The translations under genes were made by a program, and so were the position numbers. Shown piece after piece: positions 7,257 through 12,475 of a stretch of DNA of 12,475 bases. Source of the stretch: an uncultured Eubacteriales bacterium (GTDB lineage Bacteria > Bacillota > Clostridia > Oscillospirales > Oscillospiraceae); the NCBI GenBank assembly GCA_900551495.1, contig URWG01000045.1:1-12475 (forward strand), read 5' to 3'. Under the pieces are notes generated by a model, which was given only the letters and a program-made list of their open reading frames with translations, ran no database searches and was not told the origin of the DNA. Numbering within the stretch: the stretch's first letter is position 1; every line of letters begins with the position of its first letter.

Positions 7257-7305
7257 TGAACCGAGCCGAAAGATACGGGCTTGCGGCAAAGCAGGAGTTG
7301 CCGTC

Positions 7306-7332
7306 GGCGGGCTTAGGGAAGCCCGCCCTACG
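7306..7332 (-). repeat. Intergenic GC-rich palindromic repeat, copy 3 (reverse)
   Basis: Perfect 9-base arms GGCGGGCTT (7306-7314) and AAGCCCGCC (7319-7327) enclose a 4-base loop and are followed by CTACG. Read on the minus strand the CGTAGGG lead comes before the hairpin, as in copies 1 and 2, so this copy is reversed. Confidence 0.65.
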
Positions 7333-7355
7333 CGTCGAAAGAAAGTGCCGTCTGC

Positions 7356-7379
7356 GGGCGATTGATCATCGCCCCTACG
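7356..7379 (-). repeat. Intergenic GC-rich palindromic repeat, copy 4 (reverse)
   Basis: Arms GGGCGAT (7356-7362) and ATCGCCC (7368-7374) with a 5-base loop are followed by CTACGA. Read on the minus strand it starts with TCGTAGGGGCGAT. It lies about 35 bases past the end of the histidine kinase gene and could weakly stop or protect that transcript, but no U tract follows. The rest of the gap 7116-7413 holds no gene that I can support. Confidence 0.65.
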
Positions 7380-7413
7380 AGATTACATGACAGTGTTTGC
7401 TTTTGTGTCGGGG

Positions 7414-8439
7414 TTATTTCGGCAAAATGACGCGGAAGGTGCTGCCCTTTCCGACGGCGCTGTCCACCTCAATCACGCCGTCGGACAGCTCCACGATCCG
7501 CTTGACGAGCGCCAAGCCCAAGCCGTTGCCCTCGGCGCGGCGGGAGGTATCGCCCTGATAGAACTTTTCAAAGCTCCGCCGCACGGTCGTCTCGTCCATG
7601 CCGCAGCCGTGGTCGGTCACGGTGACGACGACGCAGTTGGTCTGCTCCAGCAGCCGCAGCTCGATCTCCTGCCGCGGCTCGCTGAATTTTACGGCATTGC
7701 TCAAAAGATTCGTCCAGACGTGCGACAGCAGACTTTCGCAGCCGTGGAAGGTCACCTCGTCCAGCCGAACGTCAAAGCGCAGCTCCTTTTTCGCCCACTC
7801 CGGCTCCAAGATCACGACCGCCTGCCGCAGCTGCTCGTCGAGACGGAAATCGGCGTACTGCTCGGGCAGCGGGCGGCTCTCCAGCTTGGACAGGATCAGG
7901 ATATTTTCCACCAGAGTGGAGAGACGGTGGGTGTTGTACAGAATTTTGTCCAAATATTCCTCGCGCTCGGCGTCGGACAGCTCGCCGTCCTGCAGCAGCA
8001 TGGCGTAGCCCTCGACGGCGGTCAGCGGGGTCTTGAACTCGTGGGAAACATTGGCGATAAAGTCGTTGCTGAGCGTGGTGATGCCGTTCAGCTCCCGCAC
8101 CATGGCGTTAAAATTGCGGAAGGTGGTCTGCACCTCCTCAAGCTTGCTCGAATCGCTGACGGAAACGGTAAAATTTCCGTGTGCGACCTCCTTGGAGGCG
8201 TTGCTGAGCTTGACCATCGGGGTCAAAATCCGCCGCCCGATGAAAACGCTCATCAGCCCGCTTGCCACCAGCGACACCAGCACCAGCGACGCCAGCGTCA
8301 GCAGACCCGGCGAATCGACATCGCCCGTCCGCCGCAGGATCAGCAGCACGGAAATGACCGCGCCGAAGGTAAACAGCACGATCACCGATACAATCAAATA
8401 GAAGTACAGCCGCATCCGCGGCGAGATCTTATAGTCCAT
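7414..8439 (-). CDS. Sensor histidine kinase with HAMP domain and very short outer loop
   Basis: The protein has 341 residues. Two membrane helices (about 12-35 and 45-68) are joined by only some nine residues (RRTGDVDSP), then come a HAMP domain (about 68-120), a dimerisation/phosphoacceptor domain with NVSHEFKTPL (H133) and a GHKL ATPase domain. The N box NLLSNAVKFS (244-253), G1 box DHGCGM (276-281), F box FEKFYQGD (290-297) and G2 box GNGLGLALVK (304-313) are all intact. With almost no outer loop it probably senses something in or at the membrane, or through a partner. Its start lies inside the end of the response regulator gene (11-base overlap, 8429-8439) and has only a weak ribosome binding site (GGGCGG, 10 bases before the ATG), so coupled translation is likely. 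The two proteins form a two-component pair; the signal is unknown. Confidence 0.93.
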   Translation of the reverse strand: MDYKISPRMRLYFYLIVSVIVLFTFGAVISVLLILRRTGDVDSPGLLTLASLVLVSLVASGLMSVFIGRRILTPMVKLSNASKEVAHGNFTVSVSDSSKLEEVQTTFRNFNAMVRELNGITTLSNDFIANVSHEFKTPLTAVEGYAMLLQDGELSDAEREEYLDKILYNTHRLSTLVENILILSKLESRPLPEQYADFRLDEQLRQAVVILEPEWAKKELRFDVRLDEVTFHGCESLLSHVWTNLLSNAVKFSEPRQEIELRLLEQTNCVVVTVTDHGCGMDETTVRRSFEKFYQGDTSRRAEGNGLGLALVKRIVELSDGVIEVDSAVGKGSTFRVILPK

Positions 8440-9109
8440 CCCGTTTCACCGCCCGATAGCCGATGCCGCGCACCGTCTGAATTTCAAAATCGGGGTTGGT
8501 ACGGAAGCGGTCGCGCAGCCGGTTGATATGCACGTCCACCGTCCGCGCCTCCGTTGCCGAGTCCATGCCCCAAATGTCGTCCATGAGCTGCTGGCGCGTA
8601 AAAATATGCGCCGGAGAGGACAGCAGCTTGTACAGCAGCAGAAATTCCTTCTGCGGCAGGACCGTCTCCCCCGCCGCCGACGCGACGGTAAAGCGGTCGT
8701 AGTCCAGCACCGTCCCGCCGACGGTCAGCCGCCGTTGGGCGACCATCTGCGCCCGCCGCAGCAGCGCATTGACGCGCAGCACCAGCTCGTTGACGTTGAT
8801 GGGCTTGACCATATAGTCGTCCGCGCCGGAGAGGAAGCCGAATTGCAGGTCCTGAAAGCCGTCGCGGGCGGTAATCATCAGCACGGGAACGGGGTTTCCC
8901 GCCGCCCGAAGCCGACGCACCAGCGCATAGCCATCCACCCGCGGCATCATGATGTCCGAGATGACAAGATCAATATATTCGTGCTCCATCAGCTCCAATG
9001 CCTCCGCGCCGTCCGCCGCGCCGAACGCGGTAAAGCCGTTGCGCGTCAGCACGCGGCAAAAAAGCTGCCGCAGCTCGCCGTCGTCCTCCGCCACAAGAAT
9101 TCTGAACAT
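8429..9109 (-). CDS. OmpR/PhoB-family response regulator
   Basis: The protein has 226 residues. The receiver domain (1-120) has the acidic pair D9-D10, the phosphorylation site D52 in VISDIMMPRVDGY, T80 in MITARD and K102 in MVKPI. A winged-helix DNA-binding domain of the OmpR type (about 128-222) follows, with LPQKEFLLLYKLLSSPAHIFTR spanning the N-terminal helices and ARTVDVHINRLRDRF and VRGIGYRAV near the end. GGGAGG lies 7 bases before the ATG at 9109; in-frame reading further upstream crosses the promoter and was not used. It is the first gene of the two-component operon. The best candidate target in view is the divergent lipid-synthesis operon, which carries an 11-base-period direct repeat in front of it (inference). 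Confidence 0.94.
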   Translation of the reverse strand: MFRILVAEDDGELRQLFCRVLTRNGFTAFGAADGAEALELMEHEYIDLVISDIMMPRVDGYALVRRLRAAGNPVPVLMITARDGFQDLQFGFLSGADDYMVKPINVNELVLRVNALLRRAQMVAQRRLTVGGTVLDYDRFTVASAAGETVLPQKEFLLLYKLLSSPAHIFTRQQLMDDIWGMDSATEARTVDVHINRLRDRFRTNPDFEIQTVRGIGYRAVKRDGL

Positions 9110-9131
9110 CCGCTCGCCTCCCTTCGCTGAC

Positions 9132-9161
9132 AGTATACCACATCGGAGGGGTCGTTGTAAA
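9132..9161 (-). promoter_or_regulatory. Promoter of the two-component operon
   Basis: On the minus strand there is TTTACA (9161-9156), an 18-base spacer and TATACT (9137-9132), with TGG just before the -10 giving an extended -10. A start near 9125 leaves a leader of about 16 bases that carries the GGGAGG site. Confidence 0.65.
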
Positions 9162-9186
9162 ACGGCAATTCCGATTTTTAACAAAA

Positions 9187-9218
9187 TTTCATTTCCGGTT
9201 GATGTTCAGTTGATGTTC
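9187..9218 (+). promoter_or_regulatory. Direct repeat with 11-base period, candidate OmpR/PhoB-type operator
   Basis: GTTGATGTTC occurs at 9198-9207 and again, identical, at 9209-9218, exactly 11 bases apart. A weaker unit TTTCATTTCC (6 of 10 matches) lies one period upstream at 9187-9196. OmpR/PhoB-family regulators usually bind tandem sites with 10-11 base spacing. The strong units occupy the place where a -35 would be for the TATACT at 9225, the position typical of activator-dependent promoters. The regulator encoded next door is the natural candidate. Confidence 0.5.
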
Positions 9219-9224
9219 GGTGTG

Positions 9225-9230
9225 TATACT
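9225..9230 (+). promoter_or_regulatory. -10 element for the CDP-alcohol phosphatidyltransferase operon
   Basis: TATACT sits 31 bases before the start codon, and transcription would begin near 9237. No good -35 is found 16-18 bases upstream (ATGTTC at 17), so activation through the 11-base repeat directly upstream is plausible. Confidence 0.5.
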
Positions 9231-9261
9231 AAGAACAGAAAAAAGAATCGGGGGAGTGTAT

Positions 9262-9864
9262 ATGCAAGAAAAGGAACGTCAAAAGATCGAGCAGGCGCGG
9301 CACGTCGATACCGACCGTATCTTTACCCTGCCGAATATGCTCAGCTTCTTTCGGCTGCTGCTGATTCCGGTGATCGTCTACCTGCACGAGAGCGATCACA
9401 TCATCTGGGCGTTTGCCATGCTGGTCCTCTCCGGCGCGACGGACATCATCGACGGCTGGATCGCCCGCACCTTCCACCTCGTCTCCGACTTCGGCAAGGC
9501 GATCGATCCCATCGCCGACAAGCTGACGCAGATCGCGGTCCTGCTCTGCCTGATGCCGATGCGCTTTTGGTGGGTCGTCGGTGTCCTCATCGTGAAGGAG
9601 TGCGCCATCGGCTCGCTGTCCCTCGTTGCCATGAAGCGGACGCACAGCGTCTACAGCGCCGGCTGGTACGGCAAGCTCTGCACCGTCATCATCTATCTCT
9701 CCATGTTCGTGTTGATTCTTTGGCGCGACCCGACGCCGACGTTCGTGCTGATCGACTCGCTGCTGATCGTTGCGGCGATCTGCCTGTCGTTTGTGAAATA
9801 TCTGCTCTACTTTACGCGGATTTTGCGGGAGGCGCGGAGGGATACGCCGCGGACTGACGCATGA
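9262..9864 (+). CDS. CDP-alcohol phosphatidyltransferase family protein (PgsA-like)
   Basis: The protein has 200 residues. It carries the complete family signature D-x2-D-G-x2-A-R-x8-G-x3-D-x3-D: D61, D64, G65, A68, R69, G78, D82 and D86. Several membrane helices lie at about 28-41, 47-60, 90-110, 130-150 and 157-178. The N-terminal phrase FTLPNMLSFFRLLLIP resembles phosphatidylglycerophosphate synthase, which joins CDP-diacylglycerol to glycerol 3-phosphate; another alcohol acceptor (cardiolipin or inositol type) cannot be excluded. GGGGAG (9251-9256) lies 5 bases before the ATG. It is the first of two genes, and its stop overlaps the next start as ATGA. It stands divergent from the two-component genes with a candidate operator between, so it may be part of their regulon. 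Confidence 0.87.
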   Translation: MQEKERQKIEQARHVDTDRIFTLPNMLSFFRLLLIPVIVYLHESDHIIWAFAMLVLSGATDIIDGWIARTFHLVSDFGKAIDPIADKLTQIAVLLCLMPMRFWWVVGVLIVKECAIGSLSLVAMKRTHSVYSAGWYGKLCTVIIYLSMFVLILWRDPTPTFVLIDSLLIVAAICLSFVKYLLYFTRILREARRDTPRTDA

Positions 9865-10049
9865 AGGGGCGCTTCCTGAGATTTTGGCGGCAGCGCTCGG
9901 CGCGGCTGGGAAACCGTCTGCGCTACGGACCGCAGAAGCGGATGGTGCGCTGCCCGGCGTGCAGGGCGATACAGGCAGTCCCCGCGGGGCGCGGGCAGAC
10001 TAAGTTCATCTGCCGCCGCTGCGGCGAGATCTTCCTGCACAGAACATGA
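9861..10049 (+). CDS. Small basic zinc-ribbon protein
   Basis: The protein has 62 residues. A very basic start (about 11 Arg or Lys in the first 30 residues) leads to a zinc ribbon with cysteine pairs C31-x2-C34 and C51-x2-C54, separated by a Gly/Arg turn. No membrane helix or signal peptide is seen. The ATG overlaps the TGA of the phosphatidyltransferase gene (9861-9864), and the nearest GGAGGG is far upstream, so translation probably depends on coupling. Small ribbon proteins with this VRCPxC...CRRCGE layout are frequent in Clostridia, without a known role. Binding of nucleic acid is possible from its charge, but this is not shown. Confidence 0.72.
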   Translation: MKGRFLRFWRQRSARLGNRLRYGPQKRMVRCPACRAIQAVPAGRGQTKFICRRCGEIFLHRT

Positions 10050-10098
10050 CCGACATGAACGCCGCATGGGACGGGTTTCTCGTCCCGAATACAGACAT

Positions 10099-10138
10099 AA
10101 AACCCCCGATTTCGCCGTGCGGCGGAGTCGGGGGGTTT
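10099..10138. terminator. Two-way rho-independent terminator
   Basis: Outer arms CCCCCGA (10103-10109) and TCGGGGG (10128-10134) enclose an inner small stem CGCC/GGCG. On the plus strand the hairpin ends in GTTTCT, a short T run; on the minus strand it ends in TTTTATG. It separates the zinc-ribbon gene from the convergent M14-SLH gene. A smaller inverted repeat GGGACG/CGTCCC (10068-10086) lies just upstream on the plus strand. Confidence 0.8.
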
Positions 10139-10160
10139 CTATATCGTGATACCGTATTCG

Positions 10161-11492
10161 TTATTGCAGCTCGTCGTAGCGCATCAGGATCGCGGCGATC
10201 TGCGCACGGGTAGCGCAGTCGGCGGGGCAGAGAAAGCGTGTCCCGTCGATGACCGTGCCGTTGAGCAGCTTTTCTGTCACCGCCCATGCCAGTGCATCCT
10301 TCGCCCATTGGCTTGCCGAGCCGCCGTCGGGGAAGTCGGGCAGCGGGTCAAACGAGCCGTCCTTTCCCTGCCACGCGGCGTAGCGGTACAGGACCGTCGC
10401 AAGCTGCTCGCGCGTGATAAAGCCGTCGGGTCGAAAGCGATTTTTGCCGACGCCCGCGACGATTCCGTTTTCCGCAGCCCAAAGCACCGCGTCGGTGTAC
10501 CACGTCCCGCTCGGAACGTCGGAAAAGACCGCTTCGCCGCTCGGTGCGGGCTGTCCTGCCATGCGCCACAGCGCCGTGACCAGCATTGCCCGCGTCATCG
10601 TCCCCTCCGGCGCAAACTGCGTGCCGGAAATGCCGTTCATCCAGCCGTTTTGCAGCGCGTAGACGATGCCCGCGTGCGCCCAGTCATTGTAATAGGGCAT
10701 ATCGACAAACTGTCTGCCCGGGCAGGTGTCCGTGTCCGTCATCAGCCGGTCGATCGCGTTATAGATGCGCCGCCGCGGAACGGCATCCGGTGCGGGCATT
10801 TCCGCGAGCATACCGATTGAACCCTGCTCCTGCGCCCAGCGTGCGAAGAAGCCGCTGCGTGTCATCAAGGTGCCGACGTAGGGCAGCCCCATCAGCTCGC
10901 TGACCCTCCGCGCCGTCGCCGAGGCGCCGTACACCTCGTTGTACCAGCCGTGGAAATCGATCACCACGTCCGGCAGATACGCCCAATACAGGTCCCGCAG
11001 CGCGCGGGATTCGGCGGCGGAAAACGGCTCGGGGGTGTAGTTGCGGGCGTTTTGGAAGGGGTAATGCCCCGCGTCGAAATCGCGGTTCAGGTCGATGCCC
11101 TTGGCGTTGCAGCGTCCGAAGCCGTTGTTCGTGCTGCCGTCGAGCAAGCCGTCCGGATTGGCGCACGGGACAATCACCAGCCGGCAGCCGTGGAGCGTGG
11201 TCTGACGGCTGTAGTGCCCGATCAGGCGCTCGGCGAAGTCCACGAGCACCTGCCCGTCGGCGGCGTAGGCATCCTCGTAGCCGTGGATGGCGAAATTCAG
11301 CAGAAGCGTGCGGGAGTATTCCGCGCCGTCGGTCAGGACACAGCAGGTCAGGTCCCTGCCGTTTTCCGACGTGCCGTAAACGACCTCGGTACAGGTCACG
11401 CCGCCCTCCTCCGCGCCGACGGCGGGAATCGCCGTCAGCAGCAGAAGCGCCGCCAAAAGTGCCGAAATAATTTTATATGTATGCTTCAACAT
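10161..11492 (-). CDS. Secreted M14 zinc carboxypeptidase with three C-terminal SLH domains
   Basis: The protein has 443 residues. A signal peptide (about 1-27, basic start, Leu/Ala core, cut near VGA) is followed by an M14 peptidase domain (about 33-255). Zinc ligands are H70 and E73 in IHGYED and H181 in VIDFHGW; CANPDG (110-115) and KGIDLNRDF (131-139) carry substrate-binding residues, and E231 in LAEMP is the likely catalytic glutamate. Three SLH domains follow (about 262-312, 320-375 and 384-442), with the motif positions TRAM (300), TREQ (360) and TRAQ (428). SLH domains hold proteins on pyruvylated secondary cell wall polymer. The M14 type resembles gamma-D-glutamyl-diaminopimelate peptidases, so action on peptidoglycan peptides is likely but not proven. 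The ribosome binding site is weak (AAAGAG, 7 bases before the ATG). It lies 38 bases after the membrane-anchored protein gene and probably shares its transcript. Confidence 0.9.
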   Translation of the reverse strand: MLKHTYKIISALLAALLLLTAIPAVGAEEGGVTCTEVVYGTSENGRDLTCCVLTDGAEYSRTLLLNFAIHGYEDAYAADGQVLVDFAERLIGHYSRQTTLHGCRLVIVPCANPDGLLDGSTNNGFGRCNAKGIDLNRDFDAGHYPFQNARNYTPEPFSAAESRALRDLYWAYLPDVVIDFHGWYNEVYGASATARRVSELMGLPYVGTLMTRSGFFARWAQEQGSIGMLAEMPAPDAVPRRRIYNAIDRLMTDTDTCPGRQFVDMPYYNDWAHAGIVYALQNGWMNGISGTQFAPEGTMTRAMLVTALWRMAGQPAPSGEAVFSDVPSGTWYTDAVLWAAENGIVAGVGKNRFRPDGFITREQLATVLYRYAAWQGKDGSFDPLPDFPDGGSASQWAKDALAWAVTEKLLNGTVIDGTRFLCPADCATRAQIAAILMRYDELQ

Positions 11493-11530
11493 GGGTCAGC
11501 TCTTTCCGATGTGGTTTTCTCTGTATGCCG

Positions 11531-12475
11531 TTAACGCAGGCAGCCGCCGCCGAGGAGGTCGCCGGTGTAAAGATCGATATAGACCGTGGTGATCGCTGCA
11601 AACTCGGCGTCCGGCACCTCGTAGGTCAGCACCCACGCGTAGCGGCTGACCTCGGCGTAGCGGATGTCCGTCGTGTCGTAGTCGGTAAAGCTCCAGTTCG
11701 GCAGGACGATCCGAACCTCCGCGTCGGTCAGCTCATAGCCCTCAAGATCAATGTTCTTGCAGGACTGCGCGAGCTGCTCCGCCTGCGCCTGCGTCAGCGG
11801 AACGTCGCTGGGCGCGTGGTCGTCGAGCAGCGGAAAATGAAACACATTGCAGCCCGTCAGCCGACCGGAGATCGGGTTGACCGAAACGCGCACCATCTCG
11901 TAGGGATTGTAAACCCCCTCTGCGACCTCGCGGGCAAAGCTGTAGCTTCGATATTGTTCGTCATATTCCTCGCAGCCGATTATATCATAGCCCTGCGGAA
12001 CAGGCAAGATTTCGTAGAATTTTTTTGCCAGCGCCTCGGCGGTCGCGTCGTCCGCCGTCGCGGAGGAATTCTCGGGCGCAGTGTCAATGCTGAAAAACGA
12101 CACGAGCGCCCCGTTCTTTGCCTGAAACCGCATCTCCGTATTCCAGCGGTCGTTGTTGAAGCGGACCTCGACCTCCTCGCGGTCGTAGAGCAGCGCGGTC
12201 ATGTGCGAGACGGTCATCTGCTCGACGTTTACGTCCGTCTGTCCCACGCTCTCCAGCAGCTCCTTTGCCATGCGCAGAAAATCCGCGTCGGTCAATTCGC
12301 CGTCCGTCTCCGTGGGCTGCTCGGCGTCCAAATCCTCGCTGCCGTAGACCTGCGTCTCGTGGATGTCGCGGATGCCCTGATTGCCCTGCTCATAAGGCTG
12401 CGGCGCGGGCAGGCGCCATTTTTCGTATGCCGCGAAGCCCGTTGCCGTCAGCGCTGCCAGCAGTGCAACGCAGGC
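11531..12475 (-). CDS. Membrane-anchored protein with PepSY/YcdB-like segments, 5' end missing
   Basis: The frame is open to the right edge, so the true start lies outside; 314 residues are visible. It begins inside a hydrophobic segment (ACVALLAALTATGFAAYEKW), followed by a polar linker and a large outer domain. Two stretches, MVRVSVNPISGRLTGCNVF and TTVYIDLYTGDLLGGG, have the 'V-x-hydrophobic-D/N-x-x-TG/SG-x-hydrophobic' look of PepSY or YcdB/YcdC domains, which are often found in secreted protease inhibitors or sporulation/wall proteins. An upstream anti-sigma-type zinc finger or cytosolic part could exist but is not seen. A TTG at 12331 is in frame but is not a likely start, because the frame continues with a membrane anchor upstream. 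It is cotranscribed with the M14-SLH gene (38-base gap). I do not recognise a specific function. Confidence 0.8.
   Translation of the reverse strand, partial: ACVALLAALTATGFAAYEKWRLPAPQPYEQGNQGIRDIHETQVYGSEDLDAEQPTETDGELTDADFLRMAKELLESVGQTDVNVEQMTVSHMTALLYDREEVEVRFNNDRWNTEMRFQAKNGALVSFFSIDTAPENSSATADDATAEALAKKFYEILPVPQGYDIIGCEEYDEQYRSYSFAREVAEGVYNPYEMVRVSVNPISGRLTGCNVFHFPLLDDHAPSDVPLTQAQAEQLAQSCKNIDLEGYELTDAEVRIVLPNWSFTDYDTTDIRYAEVSRYAWVLTYEVPDAEFAAITTVYIDLYTGDLLGGGCLR

Noticed and set aside
7116..7413. Possible CRISPR array or tRNA-like RNA in the repeat-rich gap
   Set aside because: The units are hairpins in both orientations, with uneven spacing and changing arms, not direct repeats with equal spacers; no cloverleaf or CCA end was found.
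7387..8526. Long open frame on the plus strand, 379 codons
   Set aside because: It is antisense to the histidine kinase, whose boxes are all intact; the product is low-complexity (Gln, His, Arg) and has no recognisable domain.
8528..9130. Open frame on the plus strand across the response regulator
   Set aside because: It is an antisense shadow of a clear OmpR-family gene, with no start signal.
12329..12331. TTG as start of the last minus-strand gene
   Set aside because: The frame continues without a stop to the window edge and encodes a membrane segment there, so the gene starts outside the window.

Overview
The window looks like chromosomal DNA of a GC-rich Gram-positive anaerobe of the class Clostridia, with Oscillospiraceae/Ruminococcaceae the most likely group (inference). 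The reasons are strong AAGGAGG-type ribosome binding sites, sigma-A-type promoters, a cell wall locus of the CsaB type, S-layer homology (SLH) domains, and GC-rich palindromic repeats of the 'GTAGGGGCG' kind between genes. No mobile element, tRNA, rRNA or CRISPR array was seen.

Layout. (1) 1-892, minus: 5' part of a THUMP-domain RNA methyltransferase gene that runs off the left edge. (2) 1049-2475, plus: a promoter and a two-gene operon for a short NfeD-family protein and an SPFH/stomatin-like protein, closed by a two-way terminator. (3) 4854-2536, minus: an operon of a DUF4330-like membrane protein, an O-antigen ligase/polymerase-type membrane protein and a 55-residue tail-anchored zinc-ribbon protein; both junctions are 4-base ATGA overlaps. 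(4) 4799-7115, plus, divergent from (3): a 734-residue protein joining a GT4 glycosyltransferase to a CsaB-type polysaccharide pyruvyl transferase. The two divergent promoters share one palindromic -10 region. (5) 7116-7413: no gene, but four related GC-rich hairpin repeats. (6) 9161-7414, minus: an OmpR-type response regulator and a histidine kinase with an 11-base overlap. (7) 9187-10049, plus, divergent from (6): a CDP-alcohol phosphatidyltransferase and a 62-residue zinc-ribbon protein, behind an 11-base-period direct repeat that resembles an OmpR/PhoB-family operator. (8) 12475-10161, minus: a membrane-anchored protein of unknown function, cut by the right edge, then a secreted M14 zinc carboxypeptidase with three C-terminal SLH domains.

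How the parts fit. Most of the window deals with the cell envelope. In characterised Gram-positive bacteria CsaB adds pyruvate ketals to a secondary cell wall polymer, and SLH domains bind that pyruvylated polymer. Regions 3 and 4 could therefore build and export the polymer, and the M14-SLH protein in region 8 could be one of the wall enzymes that docks on it. The two-component system may control phospholipid head-group synthesis next door. These links are inference from domain content and gene position. No single system here is clearly new; the most unusual items are the glycosyltransferase-CsaB fusion, the interlocked divergent promoters and the operator-like repeat.
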